Below are positions 48,316 to 57,306 of a stretch of 64,000 bases of DNA, piece after piece. Position numbers and translations under genes: made by a program. This DNA is from ELB16-189 sp018266435 (GTDB taxonomy: Bacteria > Bacteroidota > Bacteroidia > Cytophagales > Cyclobacteriaceae). Under the pieces are notes generated by a model. The model saw only the letters and a program-made list of their open reading frames with translations, was not told where the DNA came from and did not search any database. The stretch covers positions 2,542,001 through 2,606,000 of the forward strand of contig CP126125.1 of NCBI GenBank assembly GCA_030123525.1, given 5' to 3'. The stretch's first letter is position 1. Each line of letters begins with the position of its first letter.

Positions 48316-49902
48316 GTGCAAAACCTTACCGTCATTCTTTTACTGCTTACGGTTGTAACGGGGTTAGCTGAAATCGCCAACCGGGTAAAAACACCCTACC
48401 CTGTATTGCTGGTGCTGGCAGGTATTGGGATAAGCCTCATACCATATTTGCCGGCAGTAGAGTTAAGCCCTGACGTTGTATTTTTAATTTTTCTTCCGCC
48501 AGTTCTTTATGCTTCAGCCTGGACAACCTCATGGCCCGATTTTAAAAGAAATTTCAGGCCCATTTCCTGGTTGGCGGTAGGCTGTGTGTTATTCACAACC
48601 ACAGTCATCGCTGCGGTGGCTCACTACGCCATTCCTAATTTTGGATGGGCCGAGTCTTTTGTACTGGGTGCAATTATTTCACCACCCGATGCAGTAGCGG
48701 CAACGGCAGCATTGGCCGGACTAAAAATTCCTAAACGACTGATTACTATTTTGGAAGGTGAAAGTCTGGTGAATGATGCCACCGGACTGATTGCCATGCG
48801 CTATGCCATCACTGCTGTAGCTTCGGGTACTTTCATCTTTTGGCTGGCCAGCATCAATTTTGTTTACGTAGCCGGTGTGGGGGTAATTATAGGCTTGATT
48901 GTGGGATTGATTTTCTATTGGATACATCGAATCACCCCGGATAATCCTACTACTGATACTACCATGACCTTTATTGCTCCTTATGTAGCTTATCAGTTAG
49001 CTGAGCAAATCCATGTATCGGGGGTGTTGGCGGTAGTGGCTTGCGGTTTGTTTTTGAGCCAACGTTCTTCCCTGATTTTTAAGCACCAGGCGCGAATACA
49101 AGCTTATGCCACGTGGGACACTGTCATTTTTATTTTGAACGGAATTATTTTTATACTGATCGGTTTGCAATTGAGGCATGTACTGACTCAGATCACGGAG
49201 CACTCGTTCAGCACTTTGTTGTGGTACGGGTTTATCGTTAGTATTGCTACCATTGGATCAAGATTAATTTGGGTATTTTCTGGCACGTATTTGCCCCGGA
49301 GGATGAGTAAGCGCATCCGGGAGCATGAAGTCCGGCCACCGGTAAGAAATGTCTTGGTCGTTGCCTGGTCAGGCATGCGGGGTGTAGTGTCATTAGCTGC
49401 AGCGCTGGCATTACCCATTGTATTTGCAAATGGAACCGCTTTTCCTAATCGCGATTTGATAATTTTTTTAACCTTCGCTGTAATCTTTACAACGTTGGTT
49501 GTTCAAGGAATGACTTTGCCAGTTCTTATTAAGCGATTAGGGGTTCGGTCTGATGATCACACTAAGGAGGAAGAGGACAAAGTACGTTATGCCATGGCAT
49601 CGTCAGTAATTGAGCATATTGAGGAAAACTATTCCTTGTCGCTGAGTGAAAAAATATTAAGTAAAGTCAAGTCGAAGTATGAATTGCGCATTCAACGGCT
49701 GACACACAACCCCGAGCAAAATACTTTTACTGAGGAACAAATTAAAGAATTCTTAACCACCCAACATGTTCTGATTAAGCAAGAACGTTTTTTTTTAGAG
49801 GAGATGCGTAAGAAGAAGGAGATAGAGGATGAGGTGTTGCGAAAGATAGAACGCGAACTCGACCTGGAAGAGTCGCGGTTGATTCTTGAAATGGAAGAGT
49901 GA
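48316..49902 (+). CDS. Na+/H+ antiporter, CPA1 family (NhaP/YjcE type)
   Basis: A 528-residue membrane exchanger; GTG start at 48316. About 12 helices cover residues 1-405. The CPA1 ion-site motifs are clear: FLIFLPPVLYASAWTTSW, GAIISPPDAVAATAALAGLKIPKRLITILEGESLVNDATGL and WSGMRGVVSLAAALALP (the R-G-x-x-S motif). A cytoplasmic tail of about 120 charged residues (410-528) is probably helical/coiled. It exports Na+ (or K+) in exchange for H+. It is divergent from the pterin genes and ends in a bidirectional terminator. Confidence 0.93.
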   Translation: MQNLTVILLLLTVVTGLAEIANRVKTPYPVLLVLAGIGISLIPYLPAVELSPDVVFLIFLPPVLYASAWTTSWPDFKRNFRPISWLAVGCVLFTTTVIAAVAHYAIPNFGWAESFVLGAIISPPDAVAATAALAGLKIPKRLITILEGESLVNDATGLIAMRYAITAVASGTFIFWLASINFVYVAGVGVIIGLIVGLIFYWIHRITPDNPTTDTTMTFIAPYVAYQLAEQIHVSGVLAVVACGLFLSQRSSLIFKHQARIQAYATWDTVIFILNGIIFILIGLQLRHVLTQITEHSFSTLLWYGFIVSIATIGSRLIWVFSGTYLPRRMSKRIREHEVRPPVRNVLVVAWSGMRGVVSLAAALALPIVFANGTAFPNRDLIIFLTFAVIFTTLVVQGMTLPVLIKRLGVRSDDHTKEEEDKVRYAMASSVIEHIEENYSLSLSEKILSKVKSKYELRIQRLTHNPEQNTFTEEQIKEFLTTQHVLIKQERFFLEEMRKKKEIEDEVLRKIERELDLEESRLILEMEE

Positions 49903-49913
49903 TGGTGCCCATC

Positions 49914-49947
49914 AAAAAAAGACCACTCATTGGCGAGTGGTCTTTTT
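49914..49947. terminator. Bidirectional terminator between antiporter and suf operon end
   Basis: AAAGACCACTC (49918-49928) pairs with GAGTGGTCTTT (49935-49945), 6-base loop. A T-run follows on the plus strand, and seven A (49914-49920) give a T-run on the minus strand, so it closes both convergent units. Confidence 0.9.
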
Positions 49948-49967
49948 CATTTTTTAATTTGTGGTTA

Positions 49968-50384
49968 TTAACAGAATTCGTCAAATACTTCCAGCAGGTG
50001 CTGGCCGATCATTTGGGCATTACGACCCTCAATATGGTGGCGCTCAACAAAATGAACCAACTCCCCATCTTTAAACAATGCAATAGAAGGCGATGAGGGG
50101 GGGTAAGGCAGCGTATATTCACGTGCTTTGGCCACTGCTTCTTTATCCACCCCGGCAAAAACAGTAGTCAGCTTAGATGGCTTTTTGGCGGTGTGCTCAA
50201 GTGCCCACTTAATGCCCGGCCTTGCGGCACCGGCTGCACAGCCGCACACTGAATTGATGACCAACAGTTGGGTTCCTTTCTGGTCTTTCAGTTCATGATC
50301 TACATCGGCTGCAGTTTTCAATTCTTTAAAACCCGCAATGGTCAAATCATTTCGCATAGGGGCTACTAGTTGTTCGGGATACAT
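49968..50384 (-). CDS. BrxA/BrxB family bacilliredoxin
   Basis: A 138-residue protein of the YphP/YqiW bacilliredoxin family. MYPEQLVAPMRNDLTIAGFKELKTAADVD is the conserved start; the redox motif is C-G-C in VINSVCGCAAGAARPG. In Firmicutes these proteins remove bacillithiol from thiolated proteins; whether this organism makes bacillithiol is not shown in the window. It is the last gene after the suf cluster, 92 bases after the DUF59 gene; the gap holds a short TTCAAG-type repeat (50404-50417). Confidence 0.92.
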   Translation of the reverse strand: MYPEQLVAPMRNDLTIAGFKELKTAADVDHELKDQKGTQLLVINSVCGCAAGAARPGIKWALEHTAKKPSKLTTVFAGVDKEAVAKAREYTLPYPPSSPSIALFKDGELVHFVERHHIEGRNAQMIGQHLLEVFDEFC

Positions 50385-50403
50385 ATTGTTTTAAAATTTA
50401 AGA

Positions 50404-50417
50404 TTCAAGGTTCAAAA
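50404..50417. repeat. 14-base repeat shared with 13738-13751
   Basis: TTCAAGGTTCAAAA is the exact reverse complement of the 14-mer before xerD. Related TTCAAGATTCA units surround it (50401-50461), so the repeat may belong to a dispersed degenerate family. Confidence 0.45.
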
Positions 50418-50476
50418 GTAATAACTAAACCGTATTTGATTCATTTAAGTTCAAGATTCATTTTTGGATTACGTAC

Positions 50477-50827
50477 TCACATAAACCCTAATTCCAGTTT
50501 GGCTGCATCGCTCATCATATCTTGTGAGTAAGGCGGGTCAAACGTCAGCTCTACAGTTACTTCGCTCACGCCATCAATTGCTTTTAGTTTTTGCTCCACT
50601 TCGCCTGGTATAGTTTCGGCTGCCGGGCATGAGGGTGAAGTTAAGGTCATTAGCACAAACACATTATTGATGGGGAGAATTTCTATTTCGTAGATCAATC
50701 CCAATTCATAAATATCTACCGGTATCTCCGGGTCGTAAACGGTTTTTAATGCCGCCAATACTTTATCCCGCAGGCTGTTGTCTGTTAAATCGGTTTTTGT
50801 CTCGACAGGGTTTACAGGTTCGCTCAT
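50477..50827 (-). CDS. DUF59/MIP18-like Fe-S assembly factor (SufT-like)
   Basis: A 116-residue protein with the MIP18 fold: VLAALKTVYDPEIPVDIYELGLIYEIEI, the D-P-E-(I/V)-x-V-(D/N)-(I/V)-x-(D/E)-L-G-L motif, then LTLTSPSCPAAETIP with the key Cys and ELTFDPPYSQDMMSDAAKLELGFM. It is an auxiliary factor for Fe-S cluster delivery or maturation. It overlaps sufE by 4 bases (50824-50827), consistent with a standard suf cluster member in Bacteroidota. Confidence 0.9.
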   Translation of the reverse strand: MSEPVNPVETKTDLTDNSLRDKVLAALKTVYDPEIPVDIYELGLIYEIEILPINNVFVLMTLTSPSCPAAETIPGEVEQKLKAIDGVSEVTVELTFDPPYSQDMMSDAAKLELGFM

Positions 50828-51258
50828 GATTTTTCGATCATCTGTGTTTTTAATGCCAGCGCATATAGTTTCATTTGTTTGATCATCGCAGCAAATCCAT
50901 TGGATCGCTGGGTGCCGATGAATCGCTCCATTTTTATCTTACTCACAAAATACAATTCTGAATGAATGATAGCATCAGGAGTTTGGCCTGACAAAACACG
51001 GATTAGTAAACTGACTAACCCTTTTGTAATGGCTGTATTGCTGTCACCTTCAAAATAGATTTTATCGCCATTCAGTTTTGCAGTTAACCATACTTTCGAT
51101 TGGCAGCCTTTTACAATATGGTTTTCTGTTTTATCCGACTCATTCATGGCCGGCAATTTTTGCCCCAGTTCCATCAGGTAAAAAACAGTCATTTCCATGT
51201 CTCCATCGAGCAATGAAAACTCATTGATAATCTCGTCTTGAATTTGATGGGTGGACAT
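50824..51258 (-). CDS. sufE: SufE family sulfur acceptor
   Basis: A 144-residue protein that accepts persulfide sulfur from SufS. The active Cys lies in NHIVKGCQSKVWLTAKL; LIRVLSGQTPDAIIHSELYFV and RSNGFAAMIKQMKLYAL are typical of SufE. The start overlaps the sufS stop as TAATG (51258), so the partner proteins are translationally coupled. Length is normal. Confidence 0.93.
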   Translation of the reverse strand: MSTHQIQDEIINEFSLLDGDMEMTVFYLMELGQKLPAMNESDKTENHIVKGCQSKVWLTAKLNGDKIYFEGDSNTAITKGLVSLLIRVLSGQTPDAIIHSELYFVSKIKMERFIGTQRSNGFAAMIKQMKLYALALKTQMIEKS

Positions 51259-52502
51259 TACTTCAGAAAATTTATGATTCGTTTAATGCTTTCAATCAAC
51301 TCGTCAATTTCTTCTTTTGTATTGTACACCGAAAACGAAGCGCGTACTGTTCCTTCCAACCCTAAGCGCTCCATCAGCGGTTGTGTACAGTGATGCCCCG
51401 TACGCACAGCAATGCCGCGCGTATCGAGCATTTGACCCATATCAAAATGATGAATGCCTTCGATGATGAACGATTGTACGGCTACTTTTTCTTTGGCTGT
51501 GCCAATCAACTTTACAGAGGGTATTGCAGAAAGTTGTTTGGTTGCATAAGCGAGCAATTCATTTTCATATTCTGCTATTTGGTCTTTGCCTAATTCATTA
51601 ATGAAATTAACTGCTTCATTTAGGGCTACAACATCGGCAATATTGGGCGTACCGGCTTCAAATTTATAAGGCAAATCATTGTAAGTTGTTTTCTCGAATG
51701 TAACGTCTTTAATCATTTCACCACCGCCCATGTAGGGCGGCATTTTTTCGAGTAGTTCTTTTTTGCCGTATAATATACCTGCCCCGGTAGGGCCATACAT
51801 TTTGTGCGAAGAGATACAATAAAAATCGCAGCCAAAAGCCTGCACATCTATTTTAAGATGAGCGGCAGCCTGTGCGCCATCAATTAATACAACGGCACCA
51901 ACCTCATGAGCGAGTTTTATGATTTTTTTAATTGGATTGATTGTGCCTAAACTATTTGATGCGTGATTGATCGAAACGATTTTTGTCCTTGCACTTAACT
52001 GGTTTTGGTACACGTCAAGATTAATTTCACCGGCTTCGGTAATCGGAATTATTTTTAGTTTAGCTTTCTTTTCTTCGCATGCCATTTGCCAGGGCACAAT
52101 GTTAGAATGATGCTCCAAGCCTGAAATAATCACTTCATCATTCTCTTTTAAAAAAACTCTGCCATACGATGAGGCAACCAAGTTGATACTTTCTGTTACG
52201 CCCCGTGTGAAAATGATTTCTTCCACGTGCTCTGCATTGACGAACTTCTGCATTGAATGGCGCGTGGTTTCATAAGCTTTGGTGGCCTGCTCAGCCAGCG
52301 TATGAATGCCCCGGTGAATGTTGGCATTATAACCTTGATAATATTCCACCAGTGCATTAATCACTTGCTTTGGCTTTTGGTTGGTAGCCGCATTATCAAA
52401 ATATATCAAGGGCTTGCCATTCACCCGTTGATGCAATACGGGAAATTGATCACGTATTTTTTTTATATCCAATGATGAGGGTATGGCGGTAAGCGGATTC
52501 AT
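51258..52502 (-). CDS. sufS: Cysteine desulfurase SufS
   Basis: A 414-residue PLP enzyme that takes sulfur from cysteine for Fe-S clusters. Key points: VYFDNAATNQ-like PLIYFDNAATNQKPKQVI, NIHRGIHTLAEQAT, the PLP lysine in SSHKMYGPTGAGILYGK and the catalytic Cys in VRTGHHCTQPLMERLG, with the short SufS-type loop. It begins at the base next to the sufD stop (52502/52503). It works with SufE and the SufBCD scaffold. Confidence 0.96.
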   Translation of the reverse strand: MNPLTAIPSSLDIKKIRDQFPVLHQRVNGKPLIYFDNAATNQKPKQVINALVEYYQGYNANIHRGIHTLAEQATKAYETTRHSMQKFVNAEHVEEIIFTRGVTESINLVASSYGRVFLKENDEVIISGLEHHSNIVPWQMACEEKKAKLKIIPITEAGEINLDVYQNQLSARTKIVSINHASNSLGTINPIKKIIKLAHEVGAVVLIDGAQAAAHLKIDVQAFGCDFYCISSHKMYGPTGAGILYGKKELLEKMPPYMGGGEMIKDVTFEKTTYNDLPYKFEAGTPNIADVVALNEAVNFINELGKDQIAEYENELLAYATKQLSAIPSVKLIGTAKEKVAVQSFIIEGIHHFDMGQMLDTRGIAVRTGHHCTQPLMERLGLEGTVRASFSVYNTKEEIDELIESIKRIINFLK

Positions 52503-53813
52503 TCAAAAATTTTTATGGAGCCTTTCAGAAATCAGGTTATCCAAATAAGTTTTTAACACCTCATCACGAATCGGCTCAAGAGTTTCGGCAGCAAAAGCAT
52601 AAAGCAACATGGCTTTGGCGGTAGCTTGCGAAATGCCACGTGATCTCAGGTAAAATAAAGCTTCTTCATCCAGTTGGCCCGTAGTGCAGCCGTGTGAACA
52701 TTTGACATCATCAGCCCAGATTTCTAGTTGAGGTTTGGTGTTGATCGTTGCTGTATCGGTTAAAAGAATATTTCGGTTAGATTGAAAGGCATTGGTTTTT
52801 TGTGCGTGCGGGCGCACATAAATTTTACCGTTGAAGATCGCTTTTGAGTTTTCGTCCATCACACCTTTGTACAACTCGTTGCTATACGAATTGGGCCGGG
52901 TGTGGTCAACAACCGTGTGGTTGTCGGCAAGGGTATTTCCGTTCAATAAGTATAATCCGTAGAAATGCGATTCGCAGTTCTCGCCATCAATGACTATGTT
53001 GAAATTGTTGCGAATCAATTTTCCATTCAATGTCAATGTGAAGGTGTTGAGTTTGCTGTTGTCAGATTGACGGATGGCCGAAGTGGCCACTTGGTAAAGG
53101 TTGCCTTCATCATGTTGTATTTTTACATAATTGAGCAAGGCGTTTTCTTGAATGACTAATTCTTCGGAAAACGTATGAAAGATATTTTCTTCGCCTGTTG
53201 ATGAAGATTTTTCAATCAAGCTTAGTTCAGCTTCGCGCTCAATAATAACCAATGCCTTGGTGTGGGAAATAATTTGCGAAGCGGATGCATCGTTGATGTG
53301 CAAGATTAAAACAGATTTTTTAATCTTTATGGCTTCATCAACATGAATAAAAATGCCTTCTTGCCAAAGGGCTGAATTAAGTGAAGCAAACGGATCATTA
53401 TTACAGTTAATCAATTGATCGATGTGTTTTTCAACAAGATTTTTTTCTGTTGACCACGCTTCACCAAGGGTTTTTATTTTTATCCCGGGTTCAACTTGAT
53501 TTAACTTCGAAAATTCTTTTGAAAATTTTCCGTTGACAAGAACTATAACGTAAGCGTCCAGTTCATTAATTAAAAACGGAGTAATAGAACTGATCTTACT
53601 TTCAGAGTTTTCAAGGTTCCAGTTAATTTTTTTTTCTAGTACTGCCGTGATGGGGGTGAAGCGGTATTCTTCATTTTTTTTATCAGGCAATCCGGTTTTG
53701 TGAAATGCATCCAGTGCTTTTTTTCTGTATGCAGAATAAGGTGCAGTATCTTCAAAAGAAAGATTTGAAATAATTTCTTTTGTTAAATCCTGAGTGGTGA
53801 TTGTACTTTCCAT
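52503..53813 (-). CDS. sufD: Fe-S cluster assembly protein SufD
   Basis: A 436-residue beta-helix protein, partner of SufB in the SufBC2D scaffold. The C-terminal third has FYGLYLLNGNTLADNHTVVDHTRPNSYSNELYKGVMDE, KTNAFQSNRNILLTDTATINTKPQLEIWADDVKCSHGCTTGQLDEEALFYLRSRGI, the classic SufB/D family block. The N-terminal helical part (KEEYRFTPI-like KKNEEYRFTPITAVL) suits SufD. It lies 7 bases after sufC. Confidence 0.95.
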   Translation of the reverse strand: MESTITTQDLTKEIISNLSFEDTAPYSAYRKKALDAFHKTGLPDKKNEEYRFTPITAVLEKKINWNLENSESKISSITPFLINELDAYVIVLVNGKFSKEFSKLNQVEPGIKIKTLGEAWSTEKNLVEKHIDQLINCNNDPFASLNSALWQEGIFIHVDEAIKIKKSVLILHINDASASQIISHTKALVIIEREAELSLIEKSSSTGEENIFHTFSEELVIQENALLNYVKIQHDEGNLYQVATSAIRQSDNSKLNTFTLTLNGKLIRNNFNIVIDGENCESHFYGLYLLNGNTLADNHTVVDHTRPNSYSNELYKGVMDENSKAIFNGKIYVRPHAQKTNAFQSNRNILLTDTATINTKPQLEIWADDVKCSHGCTTGQLDEEALFYLRSRGISQATAKAMLLYAFAAETLEPIRDEVLKTYLDNLISERLHKNF

Positions 53814-53820
53814 TTTACGA

Positions 53821-54576
53821 TCAGGCTACGGTCACTTCATTTTTTATCCAATCATACCCTTTTGCTTCCAGTTCTTTTGCTAGTTCTTTTCCGCCTGATT
53901 TTACAATGCGGCCTTTGTACAATACGTGTACAAAATCAGGAACGATGTAATCCAGTAAGCGCTGATAGTGGGTCACTACTATGGTGGCATTGTATTTTGT
54001 ACGGAGTTTATTTACACCGTTGGCCACAATGCGCAGCGCATCGATATCCAGGCCTGAATCGGTTTCATCTAATATAGCAAGTTTGGGCTGAAGCATGGCC
54101 ATTTGAAAAATTTCGTTTCGTTTCTTTTCTCCGCCAGAAAAACCCTCGTTCAGTGATCGGCTCAGCAACGACTGATCAATCTCTACTAACTTCATTTTTT
54201 CTTTCATCAGTTGAAGAAAGGCAACGGCATCAAGTGTGGGTTCGCCACGGTATTCGCGCACTTTATTAAGTGCGGTTTTCATAAAATTAACTGTACTTAC
54301 TCCTGGGATTTCAACCGGATATTGAAACGCAAGAAAAATTCCTTCGCCTGCACGTTCTTCAGGTTCAAACGCTAATAAATTTTTGCCTAAGTACATTATT
54401 TCACCGTCAGTTACTTCGTATTCTTCACGACCGGCCAATACAGAAGCAAGTGTACTTTTTCCTGATCCGTTAGGCCCCATGATGGCATGCACTTCGCCTG
54501 CATTTACTTGCAAGTCAATGCCGTTCAGAATTGGCTTTTCACCGATTTTAGCTTGTAGGTTTTTTATAGTTAACAT
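53821..54576 (-). CDS. sufC: Fe-S cluster assembly ATPase SufC
   Basis: A 251-residue ABC-type ATPase: Walker A GPNGSGKSTLASVLAG, signature LNEGFSGGEKKRNEIFQ, Walker B LAILDETDSGLDIDAL and a switch His in TIVVTHYQRLLDYI. The D-S-G-L-D form and the E-T in Walker B match SufC. It powers SufBCD cluster formation in the cytoplasm. It is separated from sufB by 392 bases that hold a decayed four-helix-bundle gene. Confidence 0.97.
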   Translation of the reverse strand: MLTIKNLQAKIGEKPILNGIDLQVNAGEVHAIMGPNGSGKSTLASVLAGREEYEVTDGEIMYLGKNLLAFEPEERAGEGIFLAFQYPVEIPGVSTVNFMKTALNKVREYRGEPTLDAVAFLQLMKEKMKLVEIDQSLLSRSLNEGFSGGEKKRNEIFQMAMLQPKLAILDETDSGLDIDALRIVANGVNKLRTKYNATIVVTHYQRLLDYIVPDFVHVLYKGRIVKSGGKELAKELEAKGYDWIKNEVTVA

Positions 54577-54689
54577 ATTATTAATTTCAAGTTTAATATT
54601 TTAAATCTATTGAGCTTTATACTGGCGCTCTCACAAATCAGATTATTTCAGATACTTAAAAAATCATTTATTCTTTTGTTGATTTTCCT

Positions 54690-54945
54690 TATGCATTAAT
54701 AAGCTTTTTTTTTCGAGAGATGCCTTCAATCAAGTGCTCGGCACAATTGTGATCAAACTTCACCGGTCGATCAAAAGCCTTCAGTACTATTATTCATTAT
54801 TGATTCCGAAGCACGATTTATTTAATCTCTAAATTAAAATCTTTACTAAATGCGACTTCATTGCTTTTATTGAAAATATTCTTCGATTAACTCCTTGATT
54901 TTTTTGTCCGGTTTCTAAATCTTCAAATTCTTTGATCGTGATCTA
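54690..54945 (-). pseudogene. Decayed four-helix-bundle gene between sufB and sufC
   Basis: Minus-strand fragments in different frames give the order of a four-helix-bundle (S23-type) protein: ITIKEFEDLETGQK from about 54945, then a frameshifted KNIFNKSNEVAFSKDFNLEI (compare F-S-K-D-F-G-L-x-x-Q), then RASESIMNNSTEGF (compare R-A-A-V-S-I-M-x-N-I-A-E-G-F) ending at a stop. There is no ATG, and several shifts and stops occur. Further decayed pieces reach about 54690. It lies about 24 bases after the sufB stop. Confidence 0.7.
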
Positions 54946-54968
54946 TTCGTTTGAAATTTGGAATCTGT

Positions 54969-56414
54969 TTACCCAACGCTTCCTTCTAAAGTAAGCGCTA
55001 ATAATTTTTGTGCTTCCACTGCAAACTCCATCGGCAATTGGTTGAGTACTTCTTTAGCGTAACCGTTTACTATCAACGCCACAGCAGCTTCTTCATCAAT
55101 GCCGCGCTGTAAGCAGTAAAAAATTTGGTCTTCACCAATTTTAGAGGTTGTTGCTTCGTGCTCAACTTTAGCTGAATTATTTTCTACGTCTATGTAAGGA
55201 AATGTGTGAGCTCCACATCGGTCGCCCATGAGCAGTGAATCGCATTGTGAAAAATTGCGTGCATGAGTAGCGCGCTTCATTACCTTTACCTGTCCGCGAT
55301 AGCTATTTTGCGAATGGCCGGCCGAGATACCTTTGGATACAATGCGCGACCGGGTATTTTTTCCGATGTGAATCATCTTCGTGCCGGTATCGGCTTGCTG
55401 ATAGTTGTTGGTTACAGCCACTGAGTAAAATTCACCTTGCGAATAATTGCCCTTCAACACACACGAGGGGTATTTCCAGGTAATGGCCGAGCCGGTCTCT
55501 ACTTGGGTCCAGGAAATTTTTGAATGATCACCAGCGCAGAGCCCTCGTTTGGTTACAAAATTATAGATGCCGCCTTTGCCTTCTTTATCTCCCGGATACC
55601 AATTTTGCACGGTACTGTATTTGATCTCCGCATCTTTCATGGCATAAAGTTCAACCACCGCAGCATGTAGTTGATTTTCATCACGCATGGGGGCGGTGCA
55701 ACCTTCAAGGTAGCTGACGTAAGCACCTTCATCAGCAATTATCAGGGTACGTTCAAATTGTCCGGTGTTGGCGGCATTGATTCTAAAATATGTTGATAGT
55801 TCCATCGGACAGCGAACACCTTTGGGGATGTAACAAAATGAGCCATCGCTAAATACAGCTGAGTTGAGCGCAGCAAAATAGTTATCGTTCATTGGCACAA
55901 CACTGCCCAAGTATTTTTTAACCAATTCGGGATGTTCGCGCACAGCTTCGCTGAAGGAACAGAAAATGATACCCAGTTCTTTCAGTTTTTCCTTGAAAGT
56001 GGTGGCCACTGAAACGCTGTCGATTACGGCATCTACGGCTATTCCGGTTAGACGTTTTTGTTCAGTTAATGAAATGCCCAGTTTTTCAAAGGTCTTGATC
56101 AATTCAGGATCAACCTGGTCAAGGCTTTTAGGTTTTGCTTTTTGCTTGGGGGCAGAGTAGTAGATGATGTCTTGGTAGTTGATTTCCGGGTAAGTTACAT
56201 TGGGCCATTTAGGTTCGGCCATTTTTTGCCATTGGCGGAATGCTTTCAGGCGCCACTCCAGCAGCCATTCGGGTTCTTGTTTTTTTTTGGAAATAAAACG
56301 GATGATTTCTTCGCTAAGGCCTTTGGGTGCTTCTTCGGTTTCAAGGTTTACTGTCCAGCCATGTTCGTATTCTTTGGACGTAATTTCCTCTAAAATTTGG
56401 TTCTCTTTGCCCAT
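54969..56414 (-). CDS. sufB: Fe-S cluster assembly protein SufB
   Basis: A 481-residue beta-helix scaffold protein. Marks are YEHGWTVNLETEEAPKGLSEEIIRFISKKK, PEWLLEWRLKAFRQWQKM, EHPELVKKYLGSVVPMNDNYFAALNSAVFSDGSFCYIPKGVRCPMELSTYFRIN and SLLMGDRCGAHTFPYIDVENNSAKVEHEATTSKIGEDQIFYCLQRG, with the conserved Cys residues. It is the first gene of the SUF operon. The 892 bases upstream hold no intact gene. Confidence 0.97.
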   Translation of the reverse strand: MGKENQILEEITSKEYEHGWTVNLETEEAPKGLSEEIIRFISKKKQEPEWLLEWRLKAFRQWQKMAEPKWPNVTYPEINYQDIIYYSAPKQKAKPKSLDQVDPELIKTFEKLGISLTEQKRLTGIAVDAVIDSVSVATTFKEKLKELGIIFCSFSEAVREHPELVKKYLGSVVPMNDNYFAALNSAVFSDGSFCYIPKGVRCPMELSTYFRINAANTGQFERTLIIADEGAYVSYLEGCTAPMRDENQLHAAVVELYAMKDAEIKYSTVQNWYPGDKEGKGGIYNFVTKRGLCAGDHSKISWTQVETGSAITWKYPSCVLKGNYSQGEFYSVAVTNNYQQADTGTKMIHIGKNTRSRIVSKGISAGHSQNSYRGQVKVMKRATHARNFSQCDSLLMGDRCGAHTFPYIDVENNSAKVEHEATTSKIGEDQIFYCLQRGIDEEAAVALIVNGYAKEVLNQLPMEFAVEAQKLLALTLEGSVG

Positions 56415-57031
56415 TTTATACCTTATTTAGAATAAATTCAAACAAAAATACAACAAAAATCCATGCATTAAGTTCTTACATTCTATTTTATTTGATTGGT
56501 TGGTACCAGGTTTGGGTGACTAAAGTAAATGTGATGTGAAAAGCCTTTTCAGCACGTTCTGTTTAATGCTCATAAACCCGACAGTTATGGGCCTAACTTC
56601 ATTTATAAGCTAACTAAACTGCATCGGCTAAACCTTAACTAACCGGTTACATTGAGCAGCTAAATTTGTAGGATGCGTTACCAAAAGAGTTATCCTTTAT
56701 TTTATTTCTTTTAACCAAACTAATTACAACTGCCCTCATCTGTTTACCATAAAAGCAGCTGCTTTGTTAGGTAGTAGTAATTTAGGATTTCGAAATAATG
56801 ACCTTACAACTGCAACAAGTTGTCTTTGCCACCTAAAAAATTTATTCCTTACCAATCAAACTAAAATCACTTGGGGCTTCTCATTCATTTTTATCAGAAG
56901 CGAAAAGCCGATAATAGAAACCTTAACCTTGGCATTTTACCCTTTTCTTTTCCTTCTAAAGAATTCCTTGAAAACTTACCCTATTTAGTAGCACCCAAAA
57001 TCAAAGAAATCTAATTACAACCATCATCACT
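56415..57031. other. Upstream region of sufB without a gene
   Basis: About 617 bases, strongly A/T-rich, with no convincing reading frame or RNA. One plus-strand frame (56764-56988) is open but has no recognisable family, promoter or coding look. The region should contain the suf promoter; no TAnnTTTG with a proper TTG is certain. It joins a transposase remnant at 57032. Confidence 0.45.
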
Positions 57032-57175
57032 CTATCGGAAAGTGGTAAACTCTGCATTGGCTTTTTGAGAGCCTCCATATTTCAACAAGAATTGAACCGG
57101 GGTGATGTACCTAAAGAGTTGTGCGGCTCTTCGTTGTTGTGCATTCACATTCAGGTAAGGGTGTGCAGCCTTGAT
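57032..57175 (-). pseudogene. C-terminal remnant of an IS3-type transposase
   Basis: On the minus strand one frame reads HNNEEPHNSLG, and the next frame continues YITPVQFLLKYGGSQKANAEF to a stop at 57032-57034. Together they give the usual end of IS3/rve integrases (Y-N-x-x-R-P-H-x-x-L-G-Y-x-T-P-x-x-F). A one-base loss in the GGT-TAC step explains the frame change. The start and the catalytic D-D-E part are missing, and no terminal repeats are seen. Confidence 0.55.
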
Positions 57176-57306
57176 TGAAATAAGGGCCGCTTGATACGTG
57201 CGGGCAAGGGCTTCTTGTATTTTTTACGAAGGTTTGGTTTCATCTCAGGATAGAAACGGTAAACGATTAAGCGCTATTTAAAATCGCTTTATTTTTTGGT
57301 GAGCTT

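Noticed and set aside
56764..56988. Plus-strand frame of 74 codons upstream of sufB
   Set aside because: It is in A/T-rich sequence, has no start signals, family or partner gene, and is compatible with chance.
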